64,000 nucleotides of DNA from Bacteroidales bacterium (lineage in GTDB: Bacteria; Bacteroidota; Bacteroidia; Bacteroidales; TTA-H9): assembly GCA_028689615.1 (NCBI GenBank), contig JAQVCV010000014.1, positions 1 through 64,000 of the forward strand, read 5' to 3'. Numbering within the stretch: position 1 is the stretch's first letter; each line of letters opens with the position of its first letter. Made by a program: the position numbers and the translations under genes. This document shows, one piece after another, positions 18,627-26,542 of the stretch. The notes under the pieces were generated by a model. That model was not told where the DNA came from and did no database searches. It worked only from the letters and a program-made list of their open reading frames with translations.

Positions 18627-19136
18627 TCAAAATCTTTTTTTGATGAGAATACTTGCATCGTATTGTTTACTAATAGTTAAAAAATATGATGTATCATCCG
18701 CAACGGACAATATCAGTTTATCAATCATTCCATTGTTAACAGCAGCCCCCCTGAAGAAAAAGGAAAAATTATTAATGTGTTTATATCTTGATATTTGCAG
18801 GGGGGGGCGATTGATCACTAACGAAAGATCATCAATGTATAATGTAGAAGTATCACCAGCCTGATGAACCATATATACTTTTCTCCCATATACCTGAATG
18901 TAGTCAGCCCTTTCAAACTCAGACCGTAGTCTGAACATAAGCTCTTCCTGTCCGGTTTTATATACTATTTTATCCTGAACAAGCCTTGCCTGGCTAATAA
19001 CAATCTGAAGTACCAGTACAATCAACAGAGAAAGAACAGAGAAAAGGATCAAAGTTACTAGCATCTCTGCAACAGTAAATGCCTTGTAATTAACGCCTTT
19101 GACAGGCAAGACAAATGAATATATTTTGATGAACAT
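18627..19136 (-). CDS. Pseudopilin, GspJ-like
   Basis: This 169-residue protein has a type IV prepilin N-terminus: basic leader, then 'YKA|FTVAEMLVTLILF' with Glu at mature position 5, and a single hydrophobic helix of about 25 residues. The C-terminal part is mixed beta with 'RSEFERADYIQ', a pattern common in GspJ and PilW minor pilins. The residue before the predicted cut is Ala, not the usual Gly. By length and operon position (after I, before F) it best fits the GspJ slot, a minor pseudopilin in the tip complex. The family is too divergent for certainty about the letter. Confidence 0.8.
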   Translation of the reverse strand: MFIKIYSFVLPVKGVNYKAFTVAEMLVTLILFSVLSLLIVLVLQIVISQARLVQDKIVYKTGQEELMFRLRSEFERADYIQVYGRKVYMVHQAGDTSTLYIDDLSLVINRPPLQISRYKHINNFSFFFRGAAVNNGMIDKLILSVADDTSYFLTISKQYDASILIKKRF

Positions 19137-19154
19137 TCAGCCAAGAATTAAAAT

Positions 19155-19541
19155 TTATGGCGACAAAGGGTCTATATTCTCACTACACGGACGTAATCTG
19201 CAAAGAGAAATTTTTCTAACTACATTCGCATTGATACTGTAAGCTGAGCAATATATTTGGTAAATATTCGGGGAATATCCGCATGCAACAGTATCTGTTT
19301 CGATTCTCCATCCTTTTAGGCTAAGTGTTTTCTTTTCAAAAAAAGGTTCACAGGCAAATTCATTCCATGAAGCTTCTATAAGATGATAACCCGAGTTAAA
19401 CCCTGAAACTTTCTGGAAGCTACTGTACATCTGTAGCAGCAGCGATAAAGAGAAAGTGAAAATAGTAATCACAACAACAAAAGCCACTATGGTTTCAACT
19501 AAAGTAGATGCGGATATATTCTTTTTTCTTAATACAGCCAT
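19155..19541 (-). CDS. Pseudopilin, GspI-like
   Basis: This 128-residue protein has a short prepilin leader and 'ISA|STLVETIVAFVVVI', with Glu at position 5 of the mature form and Ala before the cut. A small globular part follows. Its small size and its place directly before a J-like protein match GspI/PilV, a minor pseudopilin that primes pilus assembly. It overlaps the end of the K-like gene by 13 bases, so translation is probably coupled. Confidence 0.8.
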   Translation of the reverse strand: MAVLRKKNISASTLVETIVAFVVVITIFTFSLSLLLQMYSSFQKVSGFNSGYHLIEASWNEFACEPFFEKKTLSLKGWRIETDTVACGYSPNIYQIYCSAYSINANVVRKISLCRLRPCSENIDPLSP

Positions 19542-20848
19542 TTCATAATCCTATAAAGCACGTGATTGTTTCTAATACTATTTGCCGCAACAAATCCCAA
19601 CGGTATTTTTCTCGGGTTGATTTCTGAGTTAACCAGGTAATTCTCATATAAAGTTACAGGATCCTGATACAGGAAGCCTCGCGATATACAGCTTCCATAT
19701 ATCTTACCCATTAATACTGTATACCCAGTATTATGGACCAGGCCAATTACCTTTCCTGTTTTACCGATAATCAGGGACGCCTTCTTCGTATCTGTACCGT
19801 ATGATTCACAGATTATAGTTCCTTCTAGTAATCCTTCAAAAATAATAACAGGCATGGATTCTCCTTCAATATCTTTTTCTTTTCTAAGACCGCATCCGAT
19901 CATGGATGGATAGGTGAGCTTACTCCCTTTCATGCACAGTATGGAATCGGAAGCAATACATTGTACTGAGCCGGAGAAACCACTGTCAATTTTAATGACA
20001 GGCGCAACTATAACAACGTCCTCTACATCCGCATTTGCACTCAATCTGATGCGGCTCTCTGAGAAAATAAGTATATGCCCGTGTACCTTGACATTGTTTA
20101 TAGTTAACTCATCACGTGAGTACAAATAAAGCGGTGGGGAATAAAAGGATCTGTACAAAGAGTCATAACGAGCTAATGAGCCGTAAACAATATCAAGATC
20201 AAAGTTATTATTTAGCAGAAGCCTGTAGAAGTCAAATGAGCAGTTCTTTTTAAGTGCTGAGTCCACGGGAGGGTTATCTCCGACAGATTCACTGATAATA
20301 CCGTGGACTAATGTGTCGCCTGTAAAACTAATATTTCCGACGAAACCGGGATTTACCTGCGCTTTTGGGACCACAACTTTCCCTGTTAGCATACAATTCC
20401 CCACAAGAGATAGTCCTGTGCCCGTTGATGATATCCTTAGAGATGTTAATGAATCGGTTGAATAATAGTTTCCGGCAAAAAAAACAGATTGTCTTTCCTC
20501 CCCGCTAAATTTCACAAATGTTTTTAACAAAGTGTAACAACCCCATAACTCGCGCTCGAGAATAACAGTGTCGTTATCCGAATTGTTCATTGAGAATATC
20601 TGCCTGTTGTTTAAAGAATGATCAGTCTCTTCTGCTAGTGCAATTTGCTGGGCTGACTTTAAATTTAGCGCTGCTATCTGCTTACATTCTAATTTTATTA
20701 TATAACTGCGATACAAATAAACCACAAACAACAGAAGTGTCAGCGATGTTATCAGCAGGGTCATGAGCATGACTGCATAAGGCAAAGATGCTCCGCTTAG
20801 CTTTTTTGAAAAGGGATCAATTGCTATTTTGTTTTTTCCTCTCGGCAT
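19529..20848 (-). CDS. Large GspK/PilX-position pseudopilin-like protein with beta-helix-like passenger
   Basis: The N-terminus carries a basic leader of about 20 residues, then 'SGA|SLPYAVMLMTLLITSL', a long hydrophobic helix like that of a prepilin but with Ala in place of the Glu at position 5. The remaining 390 residues show short repeated beta strands with small residues ('KVHGHILIFSESRIRLSANA', 'IVAPVIKIDSGFSGSVQC', 'GSKLTYPSMIGC'), resembling bactofilin or polymer-forming beta-helices, not the usual GspK fold. GspK caps the pseudopilus in type II systems. I chose ATG 20848; a TTG at 20881 in the same frame would add 11 residues. Assignment to the K slot rests on position and N-terminus. 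Confidence 0.65.
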   Translation of the reverse strand: MPRGKNKIAIDPFSKKLSGASLPYAVMLMTLLITSLTLLLFVVYLYRSYIIKLECKQIAALNLKSAQQIALAEETDHSLNNRQIFSMNNSDNDTVILERELWGCYTLLKTFVKFSGEERQSVFFAGNYYSTDSLTSLRISSTGTGLSLVGNCMLTGKVVVPKAQVNPGFVGNISFTGDTLVHGIISESVGDNPPVDSALKKNCSFDFYRLLLNNNFDLDIVYGSLARYDSLYRSFYSPPLYLYSRDELTINNVKVHGHILIFSESRIRLSANADVEDVVIVAPVIKIDSGFSGSVQCIASDSILCMKGSKLTYPSMIGCGLRKEKDIEGESMPVIIFEGLLEGTIICESYGTDTKKASLIIGKTGKVIGLVHNTGYTVLMGKIYGSCISRGFLYQDPVTLYENYLVNSEINPRKIPLGFVAANSIRNNHVLYRIMKWLY

Positions 20849-20877
20849 CGGCTGGTTTATGTATAAATTTTCTCTTC

Positions 20878-21414
20878 TCAACCTTTTTCGTTATCGTAAT
20901 AGTCAGTCCTGATAACAGAATCTGCAATATACTCTGTTACTTTTCCATCTAATAAGCCATTTTTAAATGTCTCGATGAGTTTATAGTTCTTCTCCTTAAT
21001 AAATCTATACTGCTTGCCTGACAGCCGACCCTTTTTATACTGAAAGATATTACACAGGTTTCCTATCGTATCCCACCGATACCATTTACCAACCTTAAGT
21101 CCTTTGTTGAATCGTCCTTTTTCAATAATAATACTACTGTTCGAATACACCAGAAACTTTCCATTTAAAGGATATCCTTCAGGGAATCCATATGATGTCC
21201 TGATTTTTTCATCTTTAAAAAAATAGTATCTTACATCAATTGGGCCTTTATCTGCTGCCACCTTCTTGTATACAACATAAAAGTATATCGTGCTGTCGGG
21301 AAAAACAAGCTTCCGTTGACTGCTGTAACTGTATGTCCCTATATATTTGATGCATGAGGCAGACATCAATATTAGAATGGGAATCAATAATAACAAAGCA
21401 TTATTCTTTTTCAT
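20878..21414 (-). CDS. MORN_2/YwqK-like repeat lipoprotein in the secretion operon
   Basis: This 178-residue protein has a signal with lipobox 'LMSASC'. The mature part contains MORN-variant repeats ('GRFNKGLKVGKWYRWDTIGN', 'YKKGRLSGKQYRF', 'FKNGLLDGKVTEYIAD') of the type seen in YwqK-like proteins. It overlaps the PilP/GspC-like gene by 4 bases (ATGA), so it is a true operon member. It is not a standard component of type II secretion or type IV pili. A scaffold, pilotin-like or cell-surface role is possible; none is proven. Confidence 0.75.
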   Translation of the reverse strand: MKKNNALLLLIPILILMSASCIKYIGTYSYSSQRKLVFPDSTIYFYVVYKKVAADKGPIDVRYYFFKDEKIRTSYGFPEGYPLNGKFLVYSNSSIIIEKGRFNKGLKVGKWYRWDTIGNLCNIFQYKKGRLSGKQYRFIKEKNYKLIETFKNGLLDGKVTEYIADSVIRTDYYDNEKG

Positions 21415-21866
21415 TTTCCGACATTTTGACTAAAGGTGAAAAAATGACTATTGAAATCAACAGCTAATGAATCTCTATATATAGCAACTATCCTGATACC
21501 ATTAACAATTTCATTCTTCTTGACGATTAACTGATTGTTGCCGATCCTGATACATGCAAAACTTTTCTTCATAGTGCGATTGTTCACCATTCCTAAATAA
21601 ACAAGAGAAGGAGGGGAAGCCATGTCAGGTACAAAAAGATCAGGTTCATCAGACCGGTTTACAGCTTCATCACTAAATGGATCAGGATAGTTTAACAACA
21701 GGGTATCAGTGGGGATCGTATCCTGAACAGCAGTAATCCTGTCGCCAATTTCTACAACAAAAACATCTTCAGCCTGATAATACCTTATTATTCTGTACAG
21801 CAGAATACCCCATATGCCAAGAGTTACTATCAACAAAATAGAAGATCGTTTTTTATTCATAATCAA
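21411..21866 (-). CDS. GspC/PilP-like inner-membrane linker protein
   Basis: This 151-residue protein has one N-terminal membrane segment (about 9-27), a flexible linker with 'LNYPDPFSDEAV', and a C-terminal small beta domain with 'LVYLGMVNNRTMKKSFACI', 'LIVKKNEIVNGIRIVAIY' and 'DSLAVDF'. That is the pattern of the GspC homology region, shared with PilP, which binds the secretin N0 domain from the inner membrane. It lies between two lipoprotein genes in the operon. I am fairly confident of the role, less so of the GspC versus PilP label. Confidence 0.75.
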   Translation of the reverse strand: MIMNKKRSSILLIVTLGIWGILLYRIIRYYQAEDVFVVEIGDRITAVQDTIPTDTLLLNYPDPFSDEAVNRSDEPDLFVPDMASPPSLVYLGMVNNRTMKKSFACIRIGNNQLIVKKNEIVNGIRIVAIYRDSLAVDFNSHFFTFSQNVGK

Positions 21867-21872
21867 CTTGTC

Positions 21873-22847
21873 TCATTTTCTTCCACTGTTTATTTTAAGC
21901 CTAAATGTATCAGCCGGGCTACTGCTATTGCCAGCCCTGTCATATCCGCGTACAGTCCAGTAGTAGGTTCCGTTCTCTAACGCTATCGTTTTTGATGTTG
22001 AATGGGAAATAACTGCTTTATACCTTTTGGTCAATAAAGAATCGGTATATATCAGGAGACTGTCAGTTTCCTTCGACAGAACTGTACCAGAGCGGCTCCA
22101 CGTGAAATTAACTGTTGTATCAACAAGAAGACTCGCGTGAGCAGGGGCAATCAGCGTGCGGACACCAGGGGGAGTTGTATCGGAAATAAATGTATGGCTA
22201 AAATATACTGTGCTGTACTGGTCGTTCATGCCTTTAACTTTCCACGTATATTGGCCATCACCCATCTCGGGCGAGGCTAAAAAAAACAGCTGGTCAGTTT
22301 CTTCTTCGAATAGAACAGCTTGCTGGCACAACAACTGAATTTTGTATGAGTCAGCACCTACAACCGCCCTCCACCTAAACTCAATCATCTTCAAATTATT
22401 TGTGTCATTATCTATGGGGCGGAGTAGTGTCACTATTTCCTGTGTAATATCAGAGCTTTTAACAATTGTAAAAGATCGTGAACTGTAACAGGTCTCATAT
22501 GAGAAATTCATCCCTTTCACTCTCCACTCATAATTCCCGGAGGGTAATGAAACCAGCAAACTTGTTGCACTCATCGTTGTATCAAGAAGCCACTGGCTTG
22601 GCGATAAGAATGAAGGGGTCACAATCTGAACATTGTAGTTATCAGCATCGGCCACGCTGTTCCATTTAAACCCAATTGTTGACTGAAGCGAAACCAGGCT
22701 ATCGGGAGGCGTGAGTAGTTCAACCTTCTTATCTGAAATATTTACATCAACAATCTCCGTACAAGAATACACACCGAAGAGTATCACAGCACAAAAGAAA
22801 ATGTTACCAAGGAGGGGTGTTAATCTATTTTTATAACTCATAGCCAT
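21873..22847 (-). CDS. Lipoprotein with three fibronectin-III-like repeats
   Basis: This 324-residue protein has a signal with lipobox 'GVYSC'. Three repeats of about 90 residues each hold 'FKWNSVADADNYNVQI', 'FRWRAVVGADSYKIQL' and 'FTWSRSGTVL', each ending with an aromatic 'Y.W.V.G' strand ('GNYEWRVKGMN', 'GQYTWKVKGMN', 'GTYYWTVRGYD'). These are FN3-like folds common on Bacteroidota surfaces. The gene overlaps the PilO-like gene and is not a usual part of the machine. It could bind substrate or anchor the secretin in the outer membrane. The C-terminal third repeat looks like the one used in glycan-binding surface proteins. Function is inference. Confidence 0.75.
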   Translation of the reverse strand: MAMSYKNRLTPLLGNIFFCAVILFGVYSCTEIVDVNISDKKVELLTPPDSLVSLQSTIGFKWNSVADADNYNVQIVTPSFLSPSQWLLDTTMSATSLLVSLPSGNYEWRVKGMNFSYETCYSSRSFTIVKSSDITQEIVTLLRPIDNDTNNLKMIEFRWRAVVGADSYKIQLLCQQAVLFEEETDQLFFLASPEMGDGQYTWKVKGMNDQYSTVYFSHTFISDTTPPGVRTLIAPAHASLLVDTTVNFTWSRSGTVLSKETDSLLIYTDSLLTKRYKAVISHSTSKTIALENGTYYWTVRGYDRAGNSSSPADTFRLKINSGRK

Positions 22848-23364
22848 CTTTATTTATTATATAGGTTTGCATATAAGCTCTGCAAAATAACTGAACTTCA
22901 TCTAAATCTTTTCTATCAACATAAAAATCAACGGAAACGAGTTTTGCAAAGCCTTTTTTCGATTCAATGGCAAATAAGAACTGAAGAAGGTTTTTAAACT
23001 CGCCTGTCAGCTCAAATTCATATGTACAAATCAATATCTGATCATCAACAACCTGCTTTGGTGGAGGCATCTCAGTGAGGAGAACCATATTGGCTTCACA
23101 TTGGGAGATGACCGTACTCAGGACATCAACATTAGAGAGAGGTTCGCCTTCTTCGTTTATTCCTAACTTTCTATCCATTGACAGAAGTTTGTTTGTCAAT
23201 GTCCTTAGCTGTACAGGGTAGTTATCTGTGTTCTTATATATTTCACTCCAGTTTTTAAACCCGTTATACTCTTTCAATGTAGGTTTTACAGCTATCAGAT
23301 AAACGAGCAGGAGTATAAAAGGAATACTTCCTGCGAACAGGTAATATTTCTTTTTATTGGTCAT
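22831..23364 (-). CDS. GspM/PilO-like inner-membrane assembly protein
   Basis: This 177-residue protein has one membrane segment near the N-terminus (about 8-25), a coiled-coil region, and a C-terminal ferredoxin-like domain ('ICTYEFELTGEFKNLLQFLF', 'KLVSVDFYVD'). The phrase 'YEFELTGEFKNLLQFL' resembles the conserved part of PilO ('l.v.G.Y..l..Fl..le'). PilO and GspM pair with PilN and GspL. It overlaps the upstream PilM/PilN-like gene by 11 bases, which matches that pairing. Confidence 0.8.
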   Translation of the reverse strand: MTNKKKYYLFAGSIPFILLLVYLIAVKPTLKEYNGFKNWSEIYKNTDNYPVQLRTLTNKLLSMDRKLGINEEGEPLSNVDVLSTVISQCEANMVLLTEMPPPKQVVDDQILICTYEFELTGEFKNLLQFLFAIESKKGFAKLVSVDFYVDRKDLDEVQLFCRAYMQTYIINKDGYEL

Positions 23365-24607
23365 TGGAAGTCCGCTTTATATTGTGAACACTGGCAGAGT
23401 CTATAATAACTGAGAATGAGATATTATCCTTCTCGGCAGAATGCAGATAGGTTGTAACCTTTATCTCTTTATCAGGAAATAAGTTGCGCAGGTTCTTCAG
23501 GAATAGCTCAATACTCTTCTCTGATATGGAAGAACCCTTTATCAATGTTAAACCGATTTCTGTAGTCAGGTTGTCTGAGCCACCTTTTCTTTTAACGGGA
23601 TTAATGTTCAATTTTTCTAAACTCACATCATCAGGGATAACCGACGCTATTTTGTCAGCTGTTACGGAGATACGCTTGCTATCTCCAATACCCAGTCTCC
23701 TGATCATTCTTTCTCGATTCCGGATTCCCTTGTTGATGGTCTCCAATTTTTCTACATATTTCTGGTTGTTACTTACTGTTTTCTCATAAAATTCATTCTT
23801 TCCCCTTAGCCATACAAATGACACCGAATTGAGAAGCAAGATCAATAGTAGAATACTAGTCGCCCATACTCCATGCACAACAATGAGTTTTGCGTTTTTG
23901 AAATTAGAAGCCTGCTGTTCAATCAGCGGGATACCCGATTGCAACATGTTGTCTTTCTCCTGAAACAGAAATGAGTACGCCGTTGAAACCGAAGGTAAGA
24001 ATGTAACAGGGATGCTAAAGGAAGTTGCGGTGGCGACATTGTCAATAGTGTTCATGTCCTCAGCATACCCCTTAATAAGAGATGCTTCAAACTCAAATTT
24101 TTCTCTATGAATACAAACGGGCGAGCCAGATATTTCTATGTTGCGAACAAAATGTTGAATCCCAAAATAGCCAACCCTGACCCCGATTACCGGGATTTTC
24201 CTTTCAACAATGCTTCTAATAATATTATGTAATTCTTCTCCTCTGATTATGCTTACAAAGCCATGACCTTCGAAACCTGTAATTAACTGATATGCTATGT
24301 CTGCTAAATCTAACCCGGGAACCCCGTCGCTTACCAACCACTTTTCGATATCAAATGATTCATTAACAATACCGCAGGACTTATTAACGATATAGCCTGA
24401 ACCGAAGGTAAGACAGACAGGCCATCCATTAGGAACATAAGTAAGTGCTTTTTCAACAGATTCTACATCAGGAAAGTATGACTTAACTACAAAGCTGTTT
24501 CTCTTTATCTCACATACAACGACATGACACATCTCTTTGCCTTCGTCAGTTTTTCTCAGATCAATTGAGGCAATACGCTTAACTTTGTATTCGGGCAGAA
24601 TCTTCAT
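23354..24607 (-). CDS. GspL-like fused PilM/PilN-type protein
   Basis: This 417-residue protein has a cytoplasmic N-terminal half (1-238) of PilM/GspL-like character ('VKRIASIDLRKTDEGKEM' opening), one membrane segment (241-266), a coiled coil (about 270-310), and a periplasmic ferredoxin-like domain (about 320-405). In type IV pili PilM and PilN are separate; in type II systems GspL is a fusion. The fusion is a reason to call the operon type II-like. The actin-like nucleotide-binding motifs are weak, as in GspL. It follows the secretin gene after 11 bases. Confidence 0.8.
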   Translation of the reverse strand: MKILPEYKVKRIASIDLRKTDEGKEMCHVVVCEIKRNSFVVKSYFPDVESVEKALTYVPNGWPVCLTFGSGYIVNKSCGIVNESFDIEKWLVSDGVPGLDLADIAYQLITGFEGHGFVSIIRGEELHNIIRSIVERKIPVIGVRVGYFGIQHFVRNIEISGSPVCIHREKFEFEASLIKGYAEDMNTIDNVATATSFSIPVTFLPSVSTAYSFLFQEKDNMLQSGIPLIEQQASNFKNAKLIVVHGVWATSILLLILLLNSVSFVWLRGKNEFYEKTVSNNQKYVEKLETINKGIRNRERMIRRLGIGDSKRISVTADKIASVIPDDVSLEKLNINPVKRKGGSDNLTTEIGLTLIKGSSISEKSIELFLKNLRNLFPDKEIKVTTYLHSAEKDNISFSVIIDSASVHNIKRTSNDQ

Positions 24608-24618
24608 ATAGCGCGCTT

Positions 24619-26526
24619 TTACAACAGAATTGTTGGCTTAATAAAAACATTAAGTTTTGTAGCCTTTTTTTCTTTTGTTCTCGAGGAAAAGAACCATTTT
24701 ACAACGGGAATTCTTGATAATAAAGGGACTCCGCTTCCGCTTTCCTTCTGCGTTGAAGACTCAAGCCCACCAAGAAGGATCATTTCACCGTTCTGAACCC
24801 TGATAATAGACTTAAAACTCCTCGATGTCTGTCCTGGTGGAGCTTCTTTCGATATCCTGTCGGTAAAATCGGACTGGTCAACGGCAACCTCCAACGTGAT
24901 CTGTTCATATCCAGAGACATAAGGAACTAATTTCAGGGTAAAGTCAGCGTTCACCGAATTATACCGTTTAGTAGTACGTTGCTGAGTTGACTGGGTAACA
25001 ATAAAATCGGAGGTCTCCTCTAAGTAATATTGCGTATTACCAACCTTCAGAGTAGCTTCATGCCCATTAAGAGTTGTTAGTAGGGGAGTAGATTTGACCT
25101 TTATTACACCTTGTTCTTCTAATGCCTTAATAGACAGGTAAAAATTAGGATTTACTTTCCCAAGATTTGCAGATCCAAAGCCACTGAAGCTGTTCAGCAA
25201 CTTGTTGATTGACGATCCGCTTAGAGTATAGTCAACTCCCGACAGAATTGTTCCCCCGCTCGTAGCCGGTGTCTCTCCTACCCCTGCCGTTATCCCGGTC
25301 GAGATAATATATCCGGTCTGGTTATCTATTATCATCACCTCTATCAGAACTAAGGGAACTATCTGGTCAATTTTCTGTAACAGAAAGGCAAAATCCTTAA
25401 CAGCTAACGGATCTCCACCGATTATCAGACTATTTTGCTCGACAAATTCTTTTATTGTCAAATCTTTTCTTGCACTTTCGGGGATTATCTCTGATATCCC
25501 TGTAACAGCACGGTTCTTAAACCGGTAGATTTCAGTTTTTCGTATTCCTTCGGTTGTTTTCTCTCCTATGTAATAGATACTGTCGTTAACAGCATATGAA
25601 TATTTTGTACCCCTGAAAATTGCATTTAACAAATCAGAAAGTGTCACGTCCTGAACATTAACCGACGTCTTTCCTTCCGGTTCGTTTAGCAAGAAGTAGT
25701 TTAAGTGGCATTGCCGAAAAACCTCCTCAATCAGTTCTTTAAGGCCGATACCTGCCGTATTTGCTGTTATCTTAGTTCGGCTAACAACTTTAATAGCCGA
25801 AGAGCCCAGATTAGTCCCTGTCCGGTACTGGCGGGTGGCAGACGATGCTGAATTGTTAGCCGGTAGCTGGGATTGGTCTTTCAGGAGGTACCCTTCATTT
25901 ACACCCGACACATCCAGGTTATTTGAAGCAGCAATAAGTTCAAGCAACGCAGGCAGAGCTACCTTTGAATAGAATCCCGACAACAGTTTCCCCCTTACCT
26001 CCGGAGCACAAACAACATTTATCCCGCTAAGTTCTGTCAGATACTTAGCAACAACCTGGGCAGAGTCGGCCTTCAGATCAACCGATAGCAACCCGCCTTC
26101 ACCCTCTTTCTTTATTTTCGGAGGGCTGTACAGGAGTATTTTCTTTTCCTGGAAAGAAGTGATCTTAATAATTCTCCCTGAGAAAAGTAACTCAAGATTA
26201 TACTCCCGGCACAGAAATAAGATTACGTCTTTTGCTGACACATCAGAAAAGCTGTAAGTGATTGTGCTTGTTACTGACTGGTCTATTACAAAATTGATCT
26301 GATTACTCATTCCGATACTCCTGATCACTTCAGGAAGCGGGGTTTTATTGAACGACAGATCAACACGCTGTGCAAGACCCGGAACAACCCGTTCGAGCGT
26401 ATCAAGCGTTTCTTTATATTGGTCAACCCTCTCCTGCCCGTCCACAACAACCGGAAAAAGCAGTATAGAACATAAACATACAAAAGCAATGGCTTTGGTT
26501 AACTGATGTAAAAATACTTTATCCAT
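24619..26526 (-). CDS. gspD: Secretin GspD/PilQ-like outer-membrane channel
   Basis: This 635-residue protein has a signal peptide (about 1-30), an STN/N0-like domain (about 55-120, 'TPLPEVIRSIGMSNQINFVI'), a further N domain, a second STN-like domain (about 255-325, 'VNVQDVTLSDLLNAIFRGT'), and the secretin core (about 390-635). The core has 'VPLVLIEVMIIDNQTGYIIS', 'GVIKVKSTPLLTTLNGHEAT', 'ILLGGLESS' and 'VPLLSRIPVVKWFFSS', the hallmark end of secretins. Secretins form the outer-membrane gate of type II secretion and type IV pili. No separate pilotin gene is recognised, though two lipoproteins of the operon are candidates. Confidence 0.95.
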   Translation of the reverse strand: MDKVFLHQLTKAIAFVCLCSILLFPVVVDGQERVDQYKETLDTLERVVPGLAQRVDLSFNKTPLPEVIRSIGMSNQINFVIDQSVTSTITYSFSDVSAKDVILFLCREYNLELLFSGRIIKITSFQEKKILLYSPPKIKKEGEGGLLSVDLKADSAQVVAKYLTELSGINVVCAPEVRGKLLSGFYSKVALPALLELIAASNNLDVSGVNEGYLLKDQSQLPANNSASSATRQYRTGTNLGSSAIKVVSRTKITANTAGIGLKELIEEVFRQCHLNYFLLNEPEGKTSVNVQDVTLSDLLNAIFRGTKYSYAVNDSIYYIGEKTTEGIRKTEIYRFKNRAVTGISEIIPESARKDLTIKEFVEQNSLIIGGDPLAVKDFAFLLQKIDQIVPLVLIEVMIIDNQTGYIISTGITAGVGETPATSGGTILSGVDYTLSGSSINKLLNSFSGFGSANLGKVNPNFYLSIKALEEQGVIKVKSTPLLTTLNGHEATLKVGNTQYYLEETSDFIVTQSTQQRTTKRYNSVNADFTLKLVPYVSGYEQITLEVAVDQSDFTDRISKEAPPGQTSRSFKSIIRVQNGEMILLGGLESSTQKESGSGVPLLSRIPVVKWFFSSRTKEKKATKLNVFIKPTILL

Positions 26527-26542
26527 AATATTCAGTCTCTCT

